A stretch of 64,000 nt of DNA from assembly GCA_004353515.1 (NCBI GenBank), contig SMNZ01000001.1:806001-870000 (forward strand), read 5' to 3'. Origin of the DNA: Alteromonadaceae bacterium M269 (GTDB taxonomy: Bacteria; Pseudomonadota; Gammaproteobacteria; Enterobacterales; Alteromonadaceae). Position numbers and translations under genes: made by a program. The notes under the pieces were generated by a model. It had not been told where the DNA came from. It did no database searches and saw nothing but the letters and a program-made list of their open reading frames with translations. Numbering within the stretch: position 1 is the first letter of the stretch; the number at the start of each line of letters is the position of its first letter. This document shows positions 1 through 6,805 of this stretch, in pieces.

Positions 1-93
1 CTTAAAAACTAAAGCCACACCACAGTATTGACACTTTTCCCCATCTCTAGTGAATACTCTTGTCTTCTTGATAGTTGAAAATTTGTTTGCCAT
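1..93 (-). CDS. HNH endonuclease, N-terminal fragment (cut by window edge)
   Basis: Reading the minus strand from the ATG at 91-93 gives 31 open codons to the window edge. The residues include the stretch VFTRDGEKCQYCG, the typical start of an HNH nuclease domain: an arginine-aspartate turn, then the first CxxC of the structural zinc site. A good ribosome-binding site (GAGGAAAT) lies just upstream. In phages, small HNH proteins often sit beside the terminase genes and help DNA packaging, so late phage genes may lie outside the window. The catalytic HNH residues are not visible, so the identification rests on the N-terminus alone. Confidence 0.65.
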   Translation of the reverse strand, partial: MANKFSTIKKTRVFTRDGEKCQYCGVALVFK

Positions 94-116
94 AATTTCC
101 TCGAAGTATGTAAGAA

Positions 117-156
117 AGCTCCTAGCCCTGTGACGGCAATAATGGAGCTTTTTTAT
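117..156 (+). terminator. Hairpin with T-tract between HNH and PapB-like genes
   Basis: AAGCTCC (from 117) pairs with GGAGCTT, which is followed directly by a run of T on the plus strand. No plus-strand gene is visible upstream, so it may act mainly on minus-strand read-through from the PapB-like gene, where the T-tract is weaker (TTTCTT). Confidence 0.5.
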
Positions 157-182
157 TGCCTAAATAGTTCCAGTCGAATGCG

Positions 183-479
183 TCATGCTGAATGCCCAAC
201 CATTTGAGAATCGTTAGCTGGCACCCTGTCAGTTAAGTGATATAAATCCACATGCTTTATTTGCTCAATAAGACCATTAACCTCGTTTATGCGATTAATG
301 GAGCGCTGAAGGTTTGGCTGATGAATTGAATAGGTGTAACAAACAAGCTCAATGTCCATACCGTTTACGAAATGTTGAGTCAAAGCAGTCTTTGTATTTT
401 CATTAAACTTGTTGGCTATTTTGAGCAGTAAAGTAAATCGCTCTAGAGACTCAGTGCCTTGTTGCATAGGTATCATCAT
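183..479 (-). CDS. PapB/FaeA-like transcriptional regulator
   Basis: The 98-residue protein resembles the PapB/FaeA family of small DNA-binding regulators first known from fimbrial operons. The visible family pattern is an N-terminal helix, then ALTQHFVNGMDIELVC, a helix-turn-helix-like segment, and SINRINEVNGLIEQ. The frame is open further upstream to 539, but the ATG at 479 is preferred because GAGGGC lies about 7 bases before it. It is in the same direction as the HNH gene and could control the neighbouring element genes. Similarity to TrfB/KorA-type regulators is an alternative reading. Confidence 0.6.
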   Translation of the reverse strand: MMIPMQQGTESLERFTLLLKIANKFNENTKTALTQHFVNGMDIELVCYTYSIHQPNLQRSINRINEVNGLIEQIKHVDLYHLTDRVPANDSQMVGHSA

Positions 480-569
480 ATTAAAGCCCTCTTTTGTTTT
501 GGTAAGTTCCTTTGCCCTGATATCATTTGTTTTCCACAACCAAAAGAAGACAAAACAAAGGAACTAATC

Positions 570-1058
570 TTGAAAGGTGACAACATTGAATTGTTTAACG
601 AATACACCGCTAAAATATTCGCTAAGCTGTATAGTGAATTCCCAATCCCAACCACAATTCTTACCAATGAAATTGCTGGTTTAAAAGTCAATTGGGAAGA
701 CTTCGATGCCATCCATGCAATGACTAAAGAAGAAAGAAATACAAGAAAACTGTTTGAAGCAACAGTTAATTGGCTGCATGTTTCTGGATATATAATGCAA
801 CCAAGGGAGATGAGCAAAATTACAGAAGGATTTAGAGGATATTGCCTTACATCACAGGCGTTAGAAGCTCTAAACTCTTCTCCGAAATCGCTTAATGGAA
901 ATACTCTTGGCGAATCCTTACAAAAAGCAGTAAAAGACGGTGCGACCGACTCTGCTAAAGGTTTTGTTAAAAAAGGATTTACATGGATGTTCACTAAGTC
1001 ATTTTCTAACGCAGATAAATTAGGTGAAGCCATAACAAACATTACGAGTTCCACCTAG
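570..1058 (+). CDS. Unknown element protein, winged-helix-like
   Basis: I do not recognise the family. The preferred start is TTG at 570, preceded by AAGGA at good spacing, giving 162 residues; the frame is open back to 459 but without a site that looks better. The pattern of helices followed by GYIMQPRE and GYCLTSQALEALN resembles a winged helix with its wing strand (as in phage and MarR-like proteins). The C-terminal third (about 110-162) is rich in G, S, K and F and has no clear feature. It converges with the next minus-strand gene, overlapping by 17 bases. An antisense frame of nearly the same length exists, but its composition is less protein-like. Confidence 0.55.
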   Translation: MKGDNIELFNEYTAKIFAKLYSEFPIPTTILTNEIAGLKVNWEDFDAIHAMTKEERNTRKLFEATVNWLHVSGYIMQPREMSKITEGFRGYCLTSQALEALNSSPKSLNGNTLGESLQKAVKDGATDSAKGFVKKGFTWMFTKSFSNADKLGEAITNITSST

Positions 1059-1362
1059 ATAAATTAGCTACTAATGACCTAAACGTTTCGGCACTATCAT
1101 AAAGGTGAGAATTTGAATGAGACTTTTCATTGCTGTCAAAGAGCAGTTCATGCAAGGTTTCGGCTAGCGTATTTGCGAGAGTTGCACCTAGCGAATGGTT
1201 TCCATGCTTTACTGACTGAAAAGCTTTCATCCTTTTTGTATCTAGATCGATAAGATGAGATACAGCAACCTTAAACTCTTTTTCTACTGAGCTAAGAGTT
1301 ACTTCATTTAACGCCTGAAGCTCTTCAAATGTTTTTGGTATTTCTACATTAGAGGTATGCAT
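1042..1362 (-). CDS. Hypothetical protein, helical
   Basis: A 106-residue, mostly helical protein of unknown family. The start ATG follows GAGGAGTACAGCTA, a usable ribosome-binding site. No signal peptide, membrane segment or recognised motif is visible. It is convergent with the preceding gene and divergent from the WYL membrane protein gene, so it has its own promoter somewhere in 1363-1463. Confidence 0.5.
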   Translation of the reverse strand: MHTSNVEIPKTFEELQALNEVTLSSVEKEFKVAVSHLIDLDTKRMKAFQSVKHGNHSLGATLANTLAETLHELLFDSNEKSHSNSHLYDSAETFRSLVANLSRWNS

Positions 1363-1463
1363 TAGCTGTACTCCTCGGTAAATTTAAATCCCCTACTCTC
1401 GGTGATAGAATGGATGTGCGAAATACAATCTAAAACCGAAAGAGGGAAAAAGAGGATGAGCAT

Positions 1464-2060
1464 ATGAGATATGTGGTTCTTTTTATTTTTGGGCTTATCA
1501 CAATATTCATTTTTAAGCACAGTGATTATCCTTGGAGTGCTACGATTGGCATGCTCATTGGATTTGCTATTTATTTGCTCTTCAGCACCGACGACACCAT
1601 TATTGAGTTTCGCGAAGAGATCAGAAAAGAGCTTAAAAAAGATGAAGTTAATCATGAAGAAGCTGAACGCAGAGCCATGCGTCTTAACGCTCTTGATAAA
1701 AGGGCTAGAAAACAGGAACGCAAAAACCGTAAAAAAACGCCTAAAAACTCTTCTTACTCTAAAAACACTTACTCTGAAGCTGTTCGGCATAGCAAAGAAA
1801 AGCCCTCTAAAAGAGCTAATAGAGGCTATACGGCAGAGCTTAGTAAATTTGACTTCACGAGAGGTGAAGTCTTGAATATTACCTATAGAGATTCTTGGGG
1901 AGAAATAACCAATCGAGATGTCGCTTTTTCTAGCCTCAGTAAAGGTGAGCATGGGCAAATGGTAAAAGGCTTCTGCCACCTTCGTAATGAACAAAGAATG
2001 TTTTATGTCAGCAGAATGATTTCTCTCACGAGTACAGAGACTGGAGAAAGTTTTATTTAA
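1464..2060 (+). CDS. Membrane-anchored WYL-domain-like protein
   Basis: The 198-residue protein starts with two membrane segments (about 2-17 and 24-42), followed by a strongly charged, Lys/Arg/Glu-rich linker (about 50-125). The C-terminal part (about 132-195) resembles a WYL domain: VLNITYRDSWGE, then NRDVAFSSL, then GFCHLRNEQRMFYVSRM. WYL domains are ligand-sensing modules usually attached to a helix-turn-helix in phage-defence and DNA-damage regulators; here no DNA-binding domain is visible and the domain is tethered to the membrane. GAGGATGA precedes the ATG. A long antisense frame at 1362-2099 is treated as a shadow. Confidence 0.65.
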   Translation: MRYVVLFIFGLITIFIFKHSDYPWSATIGMLIGFAIYLLFSTDDTIIEFREEIRKELKKDEVNHEEAERRAMRLNALDKRARKQERKNRKKTPKNSSYSKNTYSEAVRHSKEKPSKRANRGYTAELSKFDFTRGEVLNITYRDSWGEITNRDVAFSSLSKGEHGQMVKGFCHLRNEQRMFYVSRMISLTSTETGESFI

Positions 2061-2095
2061 CAGTCTAAAGATGTTTTGGTTTATTCTAGAGGAAG

Positions 2096-2335
2096 TCACT
2101 GCTGTACTTCCTCTTTAAACTTGCTGTTAGGAAAAACAGTGTCTAAACAGCATTCGATTCCAAAACTCTTTAAACAACCGACAATACCTCTTGCATCATC
2201 AAGCGTAACTTTTCGTTTCCCCATTTCATAATTTGAGATCCGTGACTTTGTACCGCCGATGTAGTTAGCAATATCTTGTTGTGTTACTTTCATATCTTCA
2301 CGCGAATTTCGGAAGTGCTTAATTTTGTTCTTCAT
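2096..2335 (-). CDS. XRE/Cro-type repressor (short)
   Basis: This 79-residue protein has a single Cro/C1 helix-turn-helix at about residues 14-52 (KVTQQDIANYIGGTKSRISNYEMGKR), followed by a short tail. It is divergent from a second XRE gene across a 136-base operator region. Size and arrangement suit the Cro- or repressor-like partner in a lysogeny switch. A clear promoter (see 2367-2395) with palindromes over the -35 and start region suggests autoregulation. Confidence 0.8.
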   Translation of the reverse strand: MKNKIKHFRNSREDMKVTQQDIANYIGGTKSRISNYEMGKRKVTLDDARGIVGCLKSFGIECCLDTVFPNSKFKEEVQQ

Positions 2336-2346
2336 TAAAACAAGCC

Positions 2347-2397
2347 GTCAACATACTGTTGACTGAATCGTAGTACGTTATGTTGACCACGTCAACA
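2347..2397 (-). promoter_or_regulatory. Palindromic operators and promoter of the repressor pair
   Basis: Two perfect 17-base palindromes with 7-base arms and 3-base centres lie here: GTCAACATACTGTTGAC at 2347-2363 and TGTTGACCACGTCAACA at 2381-2397. On the minus strand TTGACG (2390-2395), a 17-base spacer and TACGAT (2367-2372) form a promoter for the short repressor. One palindrome covers its -35 box and the other its start region. A further half-site, TCAACAT, is at 2404-2410, toward the plus-strand repressor. The motif is seen directly; repressor binding is inferred. Confidence 0.7.
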
Positions 2398-2471
2398 CAC
2401 AAATCAACATTTCGTTTACTATCTTGTATTCGTGTATTATGATTTTGGCATTGCAATTAATGGGATAGGAT

Positions 2472-2909
2472 ATGTCTGGTAGCGGAATACGTATGAAAGA
2501 GTTGAGAGATAACATAGGTTTATCTCAACCTGAACTGGGCCATTTAATTGAAGGGGTTTGGACTAAAGCAAGAATATCCAATTATGAAAAAGGCAAAAGA
2601 GAACCTACAGCAAAAGACCTTGAACTATTCAATGAGGCGATAAAACCTTTTGTTGGTGATCAGTTATTTTATCTAGTCACAGGGATGAAACCTGAAGAAT
2701 ATTTGAGCGATAAAACTATATTGTCTGCATATGTGAAAAAATCCGAGTGCATTGATATATTCACACGATATTTAGAAAAAATGCTGAAATTAGGTGAGCT
2801 GATCAAAAAGCCATCTAGGAATATAAGTGACTTTGTTGAACAATTTTCTAAGCTATTTTCAGATTCTGAAGGAAGCAATAAAGAGCATGAAAAGGCTGCT
2901 CAAAACTAG
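2472..2909 (+). CDS. XRE-family regulator with helical C-terminal domain
   Basis: The 145-residue protein begins with a helix-turn-helix (about residues 6-47, with LSQPELGHLI and RISNYEKGKREPT) followed by a roughly 95-residue helical, charged region that could dimerise. No RecA-dependent self-cleavage (S24/LexA) domain is visible, so if it is the phage repressor its inactivation must work differently. GGGATAGGAT precedes the ATG; TATTAT at 2435-2440 is a possible -10 box. Confidence 0.75.
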   Translation: MSGSGIRMKELRDNIGLSQPELGHLIEGVWTKARISNYEKGKREPTAKDLELFNEAIKPFVGDQLFYLVTGMKPEEYLSDKTILSAYVKKSECIDIFTRYLEKMLKLGELIKKPSRNISDFVEQFSKLFSDSEGSNKEHEKAAQN

Positions 2910-2923
2910 TAGATTGGTATAAA

Positions 2924-3262
2924 CTATCTACTTCGATTTAATTTGCTTTCTGGCAAATCTCTCATGAACTTAGACAAATGAATCACTGTCCCACCCACTC
3001 TAATCCCGCTTGTTGAACTACAGTTTTGTAAATAAACTCTCATTTTCTTCATTATTTCTTCATCTTTTTCAAATTTAGAATCTAAAGAATTATCACTGTC
3101 AGCGTTTTCTATAAAATCACTTATCAACTTGTGAGCACTATAATTATCAAGTTTGTCCAGTTCCTTACTAGGTTGCCTTACCGTTCTATATGCCAAAATT
3201 ATGGATGCTACCCCCAACATAACTGCTAAGGCGACTAATGAGATAATTTGAAGATCAATCAC
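2924..3262 (-). CDS. Single-pass membrane protein, third gene of cargo operon
   Basis: A 112-residue protein with one N-terminal membrane segment (about 4-25) and a polar tail of about 85 residues. I do not recognise the family. Its start overlaps the stop of the upstream multi-pass membrane protein (ATGA), indicating translational coupling, and it is the last gene of a three-gene minus-strand operon starting at 3967. Position next to the repressor genes is typical of lysogenic-conversion or superinfection-exclusion genes, but that role is inferred from context only. Confidence 0.6.
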   Translation of the reverse strand: MIDLQIISLVALAVMLGVASIILAYRTVRQPSKELDKLDNYSAHKLISDFIENADSDNSLDSKFEKDEEIMKKMRVYLQNCSSTSGIRVGGTVIHLSKFMRDLPESKLNRSR

Positions 3263-3777
3263 TTGTCGCTCTCCAATCGTTTTGCTGAAAACCCATTCAA
3301 TACAGTCATAGCGGTATAAACAAATATGATTACCGTTACAGAAGCATTAACAGTTGGAATAGCGTATTCATAAAAGTAGTAAAGATTCTTTGTTGAAAAT
3401 ATGAACCTTTCTAGATAGGTAATAACTTGAACAACTCCTAAGGCAATATAGCTGTATATAATCATCCTTATTGGAGTATTTGTTTCTAAATGGTTCTTTC
3501 TAATGATAAAACAACTTAAAACAACAAATATAAAATCAGATATACCGAAGCCCAGGTACCAAAGAGCAGTGATTAGATCAGATATATCTTCTCTACCAAA
3601 ATGCTTAGAAATGGTTACATCCCAATAGAATTGCAGGTATGTAAGGAATAAAAGAAGAATTAATAGAACATTAAAACTAGTTAGCTTTCTAACAATGGCC
3701 GTATAAATTAGGAGCATCAAAACACTGATACTCCATTCATACTGCTGGATTAAATCTAGTAAATTATAAAGACTCAT
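3259..3777 (-). CDS. Multi-pass membrane protein, second gene of cargo operon
   Basis: The 172-residue protein has about five hydrophobic segments (roughly 13-28, 33-51, 65-90, 102-125 and 140-162) with short loops, so it is an integral inner-membrane protein. No known family is recognised. It overlaps the upstream secreted-peptide gene by 14 bases and the downstream gene by 4, so the three are probably made together. A role in blocking infection by related phages, or in export or immunity for the small secreted peptide, would fit but is not shown by sequence. Confidence 0.6.
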   Translation of the reverse strand: MSLYNLLDLIQQYEWSISVLMLLIYTAIVRKLTSFNVLLILLLFLTYLQFYWDVTISKHFGREDISDLITALWYLGFGISDFIFVVLSCFIIRKNHLETNTPIRMIIYSYIALGVVQVITYLERFIFSTKNLYYFYEYAIPTVNASVTVIIFVYTAMTVLNGFSAKRLESDK

Positions 3778-3967
3778 TCTCTACTGCTGGAGGCTGTTTC
3801 CCGCCTCCATTACCTCCTGAACTTTGTACTTGACTACAAACCAATGGAAATAAGCTACATACCAAGCTTTTTTCATCAACTTTTTCACTTTCTTCAGTGG
3901 CTAAACCCACAGAAGCAAAAACCAAAGTCAAAAAACCAATAGCTGTTAAACGAATAAATTTCTTCAT
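3764..3967 (-). CDS. Small secreted protein, first gene of cargo operon
   Basis: This 67-residue protein has a Sec-type signal peptide (MKKF start, hydrophobic core, likely cleavage near residue 23). The predicted mature peptide of about 44 residues has two cysteines seven positions apart (VCSLFPLVCS), then a Gly-rich stretch and a Pro/Glu tail. AAAGGTGATGTC precedes the ATG. Coupling with two membrane proteins suggests a secreted factor acting at the envelope; a bacteriocin-like peptide or an exclusion factor are possibilities. Confidence 0.6.
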   Translation of the reverse strand: MKKFIRLTAIGFLTLVFASVGLATEESEKVDEKSLVCSLFPLVCSQVQSSGGNGGGKQPPAVENESL

Positions 3968-4348
3968 GACATCACCTTTATCTAAATTAAACGAACTGTA
4001 TTTCTATACAGCACTAGCTAATCTAGCAGGGTTCAGCCGCCAAAAAAATATATTTAAAAACCACAACGTATAGTATTGACTAAAGTCAACGTATTGTCTA
4101 CGATAAAGTCAACGGTTTGTTTACAAAGCTCTTATCCTTTTATTGTGAACTGTAATGCGTGTCAAAAATTAACCTTCGCATACAGTTGCATTAAACAGAC
4201 AGAAAGTCAAAAAAAGTGCGTAAATAAACTTAACGTTTGTTCAATGAATAGAAATTTTATTCGCATGCTCTCTTTAGCGCTGTTTGCCACACAAACAAGA
4301 GTTTAAATAGTAGAGAGCAGCCGAATAGGTTTTAACGAGGAGATAAAG
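3968..4348 (+). promoter_or_regulatory. Early-operon control region with repeated operator half-sites
   Basis: This 381-base stretch separates the cargo operon from the early operon. TTGACT at 4076-4081, a 17-base spacer and TACGAT at 4099-4104 make a plus-strand promoter with the same -10 sequence as the repressor promoter. Its -35 box is half of the palindrome TTGACTAAAGTCAA (4076-4089), and TAAAGTCAACG recurs at 4081-4091 and 4104-4114, 23 bases (about two helical turns) apart. The half-site GTCAAC is shared with the 2347-2397 operators, so the same repressor probably controls both. A frame at 4076-4306 in this region does not look like a real protein. Confidence 0.6.
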
Positions 4349-4576
4349 ATGCAACTTAATCTTGATCAATTACATGAAAGTGACTTACAGAAACTCGAAG
4401 CCCTGATTGGTGACAAAGAGTTTATTGCTCACCCTGTTACGGTTTCTAGGATTCAACGTCATCTTAGAATTGGATACAACAGAGCTTGCCACTTAATAGA
4501 AAACGCAAGAGCTAAGGGAATATTAATCCAAGACAAAGATAACCCCTTACTCAATCACTTTTCTACTACCAAATAA
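4349..4576 (+). CDS. Stand-alone FtsK-gamma-like winged-helix protein
   Basis: The 75-residue protein matches the gamma domain at the C-terminus of the DNA translocase FtsK: VSRIQRHLRIGYNRACHLIENARAKGIL is the hallmark helix-helix-wing of that domain, which in FtsK reads the KOPS polarity sequence and activates XerCD. No ATPase domain is attached. GAGGAGATAAAG precedes the ATG. As first gene of the early operon it is probably a DNA-binding regulator or a recombination or segregation accessory; KOPS-like recognition is inferred from the fold only. Confidence 0.75.
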   Translation: MQLNLDQLHESDLQKLEALIGDKEFIAHPVTVSRIQRHLRIGYNRACHLIENARAKGILIQDKDNPLLNHFSTTK

Positions 4577-4589
4577 AAGGGCAGATGTT

Positions 4590-4874
4590 ATGAAAAGTAT
4601 CTGGTGGTTGCAGTTGCATGACCCAAGTAAACAAAACCCAGTGTTTTTACATGTAGATGTGCCAGAAGGAACAGGTATCACACTTTTCTTTAGTAGAGAT
4701 GGTGTAGACGAAAAGCCATTTCTTATAGATATAGCAGGCCAAACAGGTAATTCATTAGTTGATAAGCCTGGCTTTTGGCAAACCCTATTCGAATCAGAGA
4801 GTTTTAATGATTGGGCTGTTAAGAAGCTTAATGAAGAAGCTGAAGAGTCTTTCTTAATGGTTCAAGGTTTTTAA
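4590..4874 (+). CDS. Hypothetical early-operon protein
   Basis: A 94-residue acidic soluble protein of unknown family, rich in Trp and Phe in its first and last thirds (SIWWLQLHD at the start). It lies 13 bases after the FtsK-gamma-like gene, in the same operon. No signal, membrane segment or motif is visible. Confidence 0.55.
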   Translation: MKSIWWLQLHDPSKQNPVFLHVDVPEGTGITLFFSRDGVDEKPFLIDIAGQTGNSLVDKPGFWQTLFESESFNDWAVKKLNEEAEESFLMVQGF

Positions 4875-4889
4875 ATAAGGAGAAACATT

Positions 4890-5318
4890 GTGGCAGAAAA
4901 GAAGTTGTTCCGATTTGTTGATACTAGTGATGCTGAAGGAATCAGAATCAATTGTACTGAGTTTTTTGTAGTTAGAGAAACAAAGTGTTTTTACTTCGTT
5001 GTTAGTTCATGGGAGTACAACATGATGAAAATGAACACTGGTTGGCAACCAAGCAGGATTAGAAAAGTTGGTAAGAATTCAATTAGAGCACATTGCTATT
5101 TGGATAAGAAAAAAGCTCTAAATTCATATCTCGCGATGAAGAAGAAACAAGCATTTTATTCTGAGTTTAACTTATCGGTTGCTAATCAAGTACTCGAGCA
5201 TTTCAAAAACGAATCTGATGAAGTCGCTCAAACGAAGTTAGAGACTGAATCAAAAATGAATGTGCCAATCTATTGTGGAAAGCCAGAGTTTTTCGAAAAC
5301 ATTGGTTGGTACGAATAA
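4890..5318 (+). CDS. Hypothetical early-operon protein
   Basis: The 142-residue protein starts at GTG with AAGGAGAAA just upstream. It is basic in its middle (RKVGKNSIRAHCYLDKKKA) and aromatic-rich in the first half, with a helical region around 90-125. The order of strands and the KK-rich helix resemble small phage proteins of unknown function, but I do not recognise the family. Two hairpins follow it at 5323-5381. Confidence 0.6.
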   Translation: MAEKKLFRFVDTSDAEGIRINCTEFFVVRETKCFYFVVSSWEYNMMKMNTGWQPSRIRKVGKNSIRAHCYLDKKKALNSYLAMKKKQAFYSEFNLSVANQVLEHFKNESDEVAQTKLETESKMNVPIYCGKPEFFENIGWYE

Positions 5319-5322
5319 CAAA

Positions 5323-5381
5323 AGCCCTCTTCCGAGGGCTCCGACACCTAGCTGGTCGAGTCGCCAAACTAACCCAGCTAG
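5323..5381 (+). other. Two tandem RNA hairpins inside the early operon
   Basis: AGCCCTC (5323-5329) pairs with GAGGGCT (5334-5340) around a TTCC loop, and CTAGCTGG (5348-5355) pairs with CCAGCTAG (5374-5381). Neither is followed by a T-run, so they look like mRNA stability or processing elements in the 86-base gap between genes rather than a terminator. Confidence 0.5.
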
Positions 5382-5404
5382 ATAACAACAGTAGGAGTAT
5401 ACAA

Positions 5405-5704
5405 ATGGAAATATACGATCACAACTTTAATGCTGAAGTTGATGTATTAGCTTCTTACGTTAAACAGATAAACGATGAGCCTAATGATTTTAAAGCCGAG
5501 TTAGATGCTACCGGTAATAACGTCATGGTTTTCATTGATAGGTTTGAAAGCAGTTACCTACCTAACATCAATCGAGTGTTTGTTAAAAAGCATGACCTCG
5601 TTGCGCTTAGAGAATTTAACAACTTCATAGCTGATACGGTTGTCACTGTATCCCCTCCCACTAAGCCTGCAAGTCCAGTCAGATTGGTGGTGTGCAATGG
5701 ATAA
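5405..5704 (+). CDS. Hypothetical protein before Rad52 gene
   Basis: The start at ATG 5405 is chosen because GTAGGAG precedes it; the frame is open back to 5273 only through the hairpin region. The 99-residue product is acidic at its N-terminus and ends in a Pro/Val-rich tail. It overlaps the Rad52-like gene by 8 bases, implying coupled translation and a link to the recombination module, but the family is unknown. Confidence 0.55.
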   Translation: MEIYDHNFNAEVDVLASYVKQINDEPNDFKAELDATGNNVMVFIDRFESSYLPNINRVFVKKHDLVALREFNNFIADTVVTVSPPTKPASPVRLVVCNG

Positions 5705-6425
5705 CTTAAAACTATGGAACGCTGTCGAAAAGACAGACATGGAATTTACTAAAGCACTTACTCCAGTGGGTGCAAAAAACCAATTAACAGCCATTAACCC
5801 TGAATACATATTTAGGAAAGCAACAGAACAGTTTGGGATTTGTGGCATTGGATGGGGTTACGAAATCTTATCCGAAGAAATAGTAACAGGACCTCAAATA
5901 CCAGGTGATCATGAACCGCCAGTTTACCAGCAGGCTCATAATATCCACATAAAGCTATGGTATGTCTTTAACGGTGATAAAGGTGAACTCGTTCACTATG
6001 GTCACACCCCTGTAGTTTATGCAACCGAATGGGGGGTTAAGTTTAACAAAGAATACAAAAAAATGTCCCTAACTGATGCCCTTAAGAAGTGCCTTACTTT
6101 ATTAGGATTTGGTGCTGACGTACACATGGGCCTGTATGACGATGATGAATACCTTGAAGGCCGACTTGTTGAGTCTGAGTTAAACAAAGCTGACAACAGA
6201 GAAGAGGCACTATCACAGAAGGTAGAAGAACTTAATGCGTGGCTCTCGAAACAATTAACCGCTTACCCTTATGTTCCAAAACTTCCGGCTCTCGAAAACA
6301 TGCACAAGAAACTATGTGAACACCTTCAAATGAAATCGAGTGCTCTGGGTATACCCAAAGATGAAATGCTCAATCAACTTGAAGATGCTTTCGAGTCTGC
6401 AAAATTAAAAATAGAAGGAAAATAA
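5697..6425 (+). CDS. Rad52-family single-strand annealing protein
   Basis: The 242-residue protein looks like a phage Rad52/Rad22-type recombinase, which coats single-stranded DNA and anneals complementary strands in phage replication and recombination. Support: WGYEI near residue 50, a beta-rich section with GHTPVVY, and the family signature FNKEYKKMSLTDALKKCLTLLGFGAD (about 118-143), where the K-TDALK-LLGFGAD pattern is diagnostic. The C-terminal 90 residues are helical and may bind a single-strand-binding protein. The ATG at 5697 overlaps the preceding gene. Confidence 0.8.
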   Translation: MDNLKLWNAVEKTDMEFTKALTPVGAKNQLTAINPEYIFRKATEQFGICGIGWGYEILSEEIVTGPQIPGDHEPPVYQQAHNIHIKLWYVFNGDKGELVHYGHTPVVYATEWGVKFNKEYKKMSLTDALKKCLTLLGFGADVHMGLYDDDEYLEGRLVESELNKADNREEALSQKVEELNAWLSKQLTAYPYVPKLPALENMHKKLCEHLQMKSSALGIPKDEMLNQLEDAFESAKLKIEGK

Positions 6426-6427
6426 TT

Positions 6428-6805
6428 ATGGAACAGAAACCCATAGTAAATTGGCAGTCGCCAGACACAACACCGGAAGTAGGAAAAGGTAAGACTGATA
6501 TATTTTGGATAGCTGTAAATTACAAACGCGAGGACGCCTGGCATACAACAGTATTCGATGCTCAATATGTTAATAAACCACTTGAGTTTGCAGAAGATGA
6601 TACTGAAAAAGAATATCCTCTTGATGATGATTGTTTCTTTGATATGGATGGTGACCCAATAGAAAGTATCGGCTGGTACAGACTATTAGAGCATGCAGAT
6701 TTTAATGGATATTACGAACCAATAACGTTTCGAGAGAGCTACGTGTTACTCGGTTGGGCCAAGTACCAAAAACCTGAGTATCCAGGAGGTGATTACAATG
6801 TCTAA
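6428..6805 (+). CDS. Hypothetical acidic protein
   Basis: A 125-residue acidic, aromatic-rich protein of unknown family. It starts with QKPIVNWQSPDTTPE, which is followed by a strand pattern (KTDIFWIAVNY, then FDAQYVNK) common in phage-encoded DUF551-like proteins, where a W-x-P-x-x-x-P opening is usual; that assignment is tentative. It overlaps the next gene by 8 bases. Confidence 0.6.
   Translation: MEQKPIVNWQSPDTTPEVGKGKTDIFWIAVNYKREDAWHTTVFDAQYVNKPLEFAEDDTEKEYPLDDDCFFDMDGDPIESIGWYRLLEHADFNGYYEPITFRESYVLLGWAKYQKPEYPGGDYNV

Noticed and set aside
476-1054. Long minus-strand ORF opposite the 570-1058 gene
   Set aside because: The plus-strand frame has a ribosome-binding site and more protein-like helical sequence, while this one has the composition of an antisense shadow.
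1362-2099. Minus-strand ORF of 245 codons opposite the WYL membrane gene
   Set aside because: It is rich in Phe, Ile and Ser from antisense reading of Lys/Glu-rich codons and has no ribosome-binding site.
4076-4306. Plus-strand ORF in the early control region
   Set aside because: It starts at TTG inside the promoter and operator repeats, and its sequence lacks protein-like pattern.
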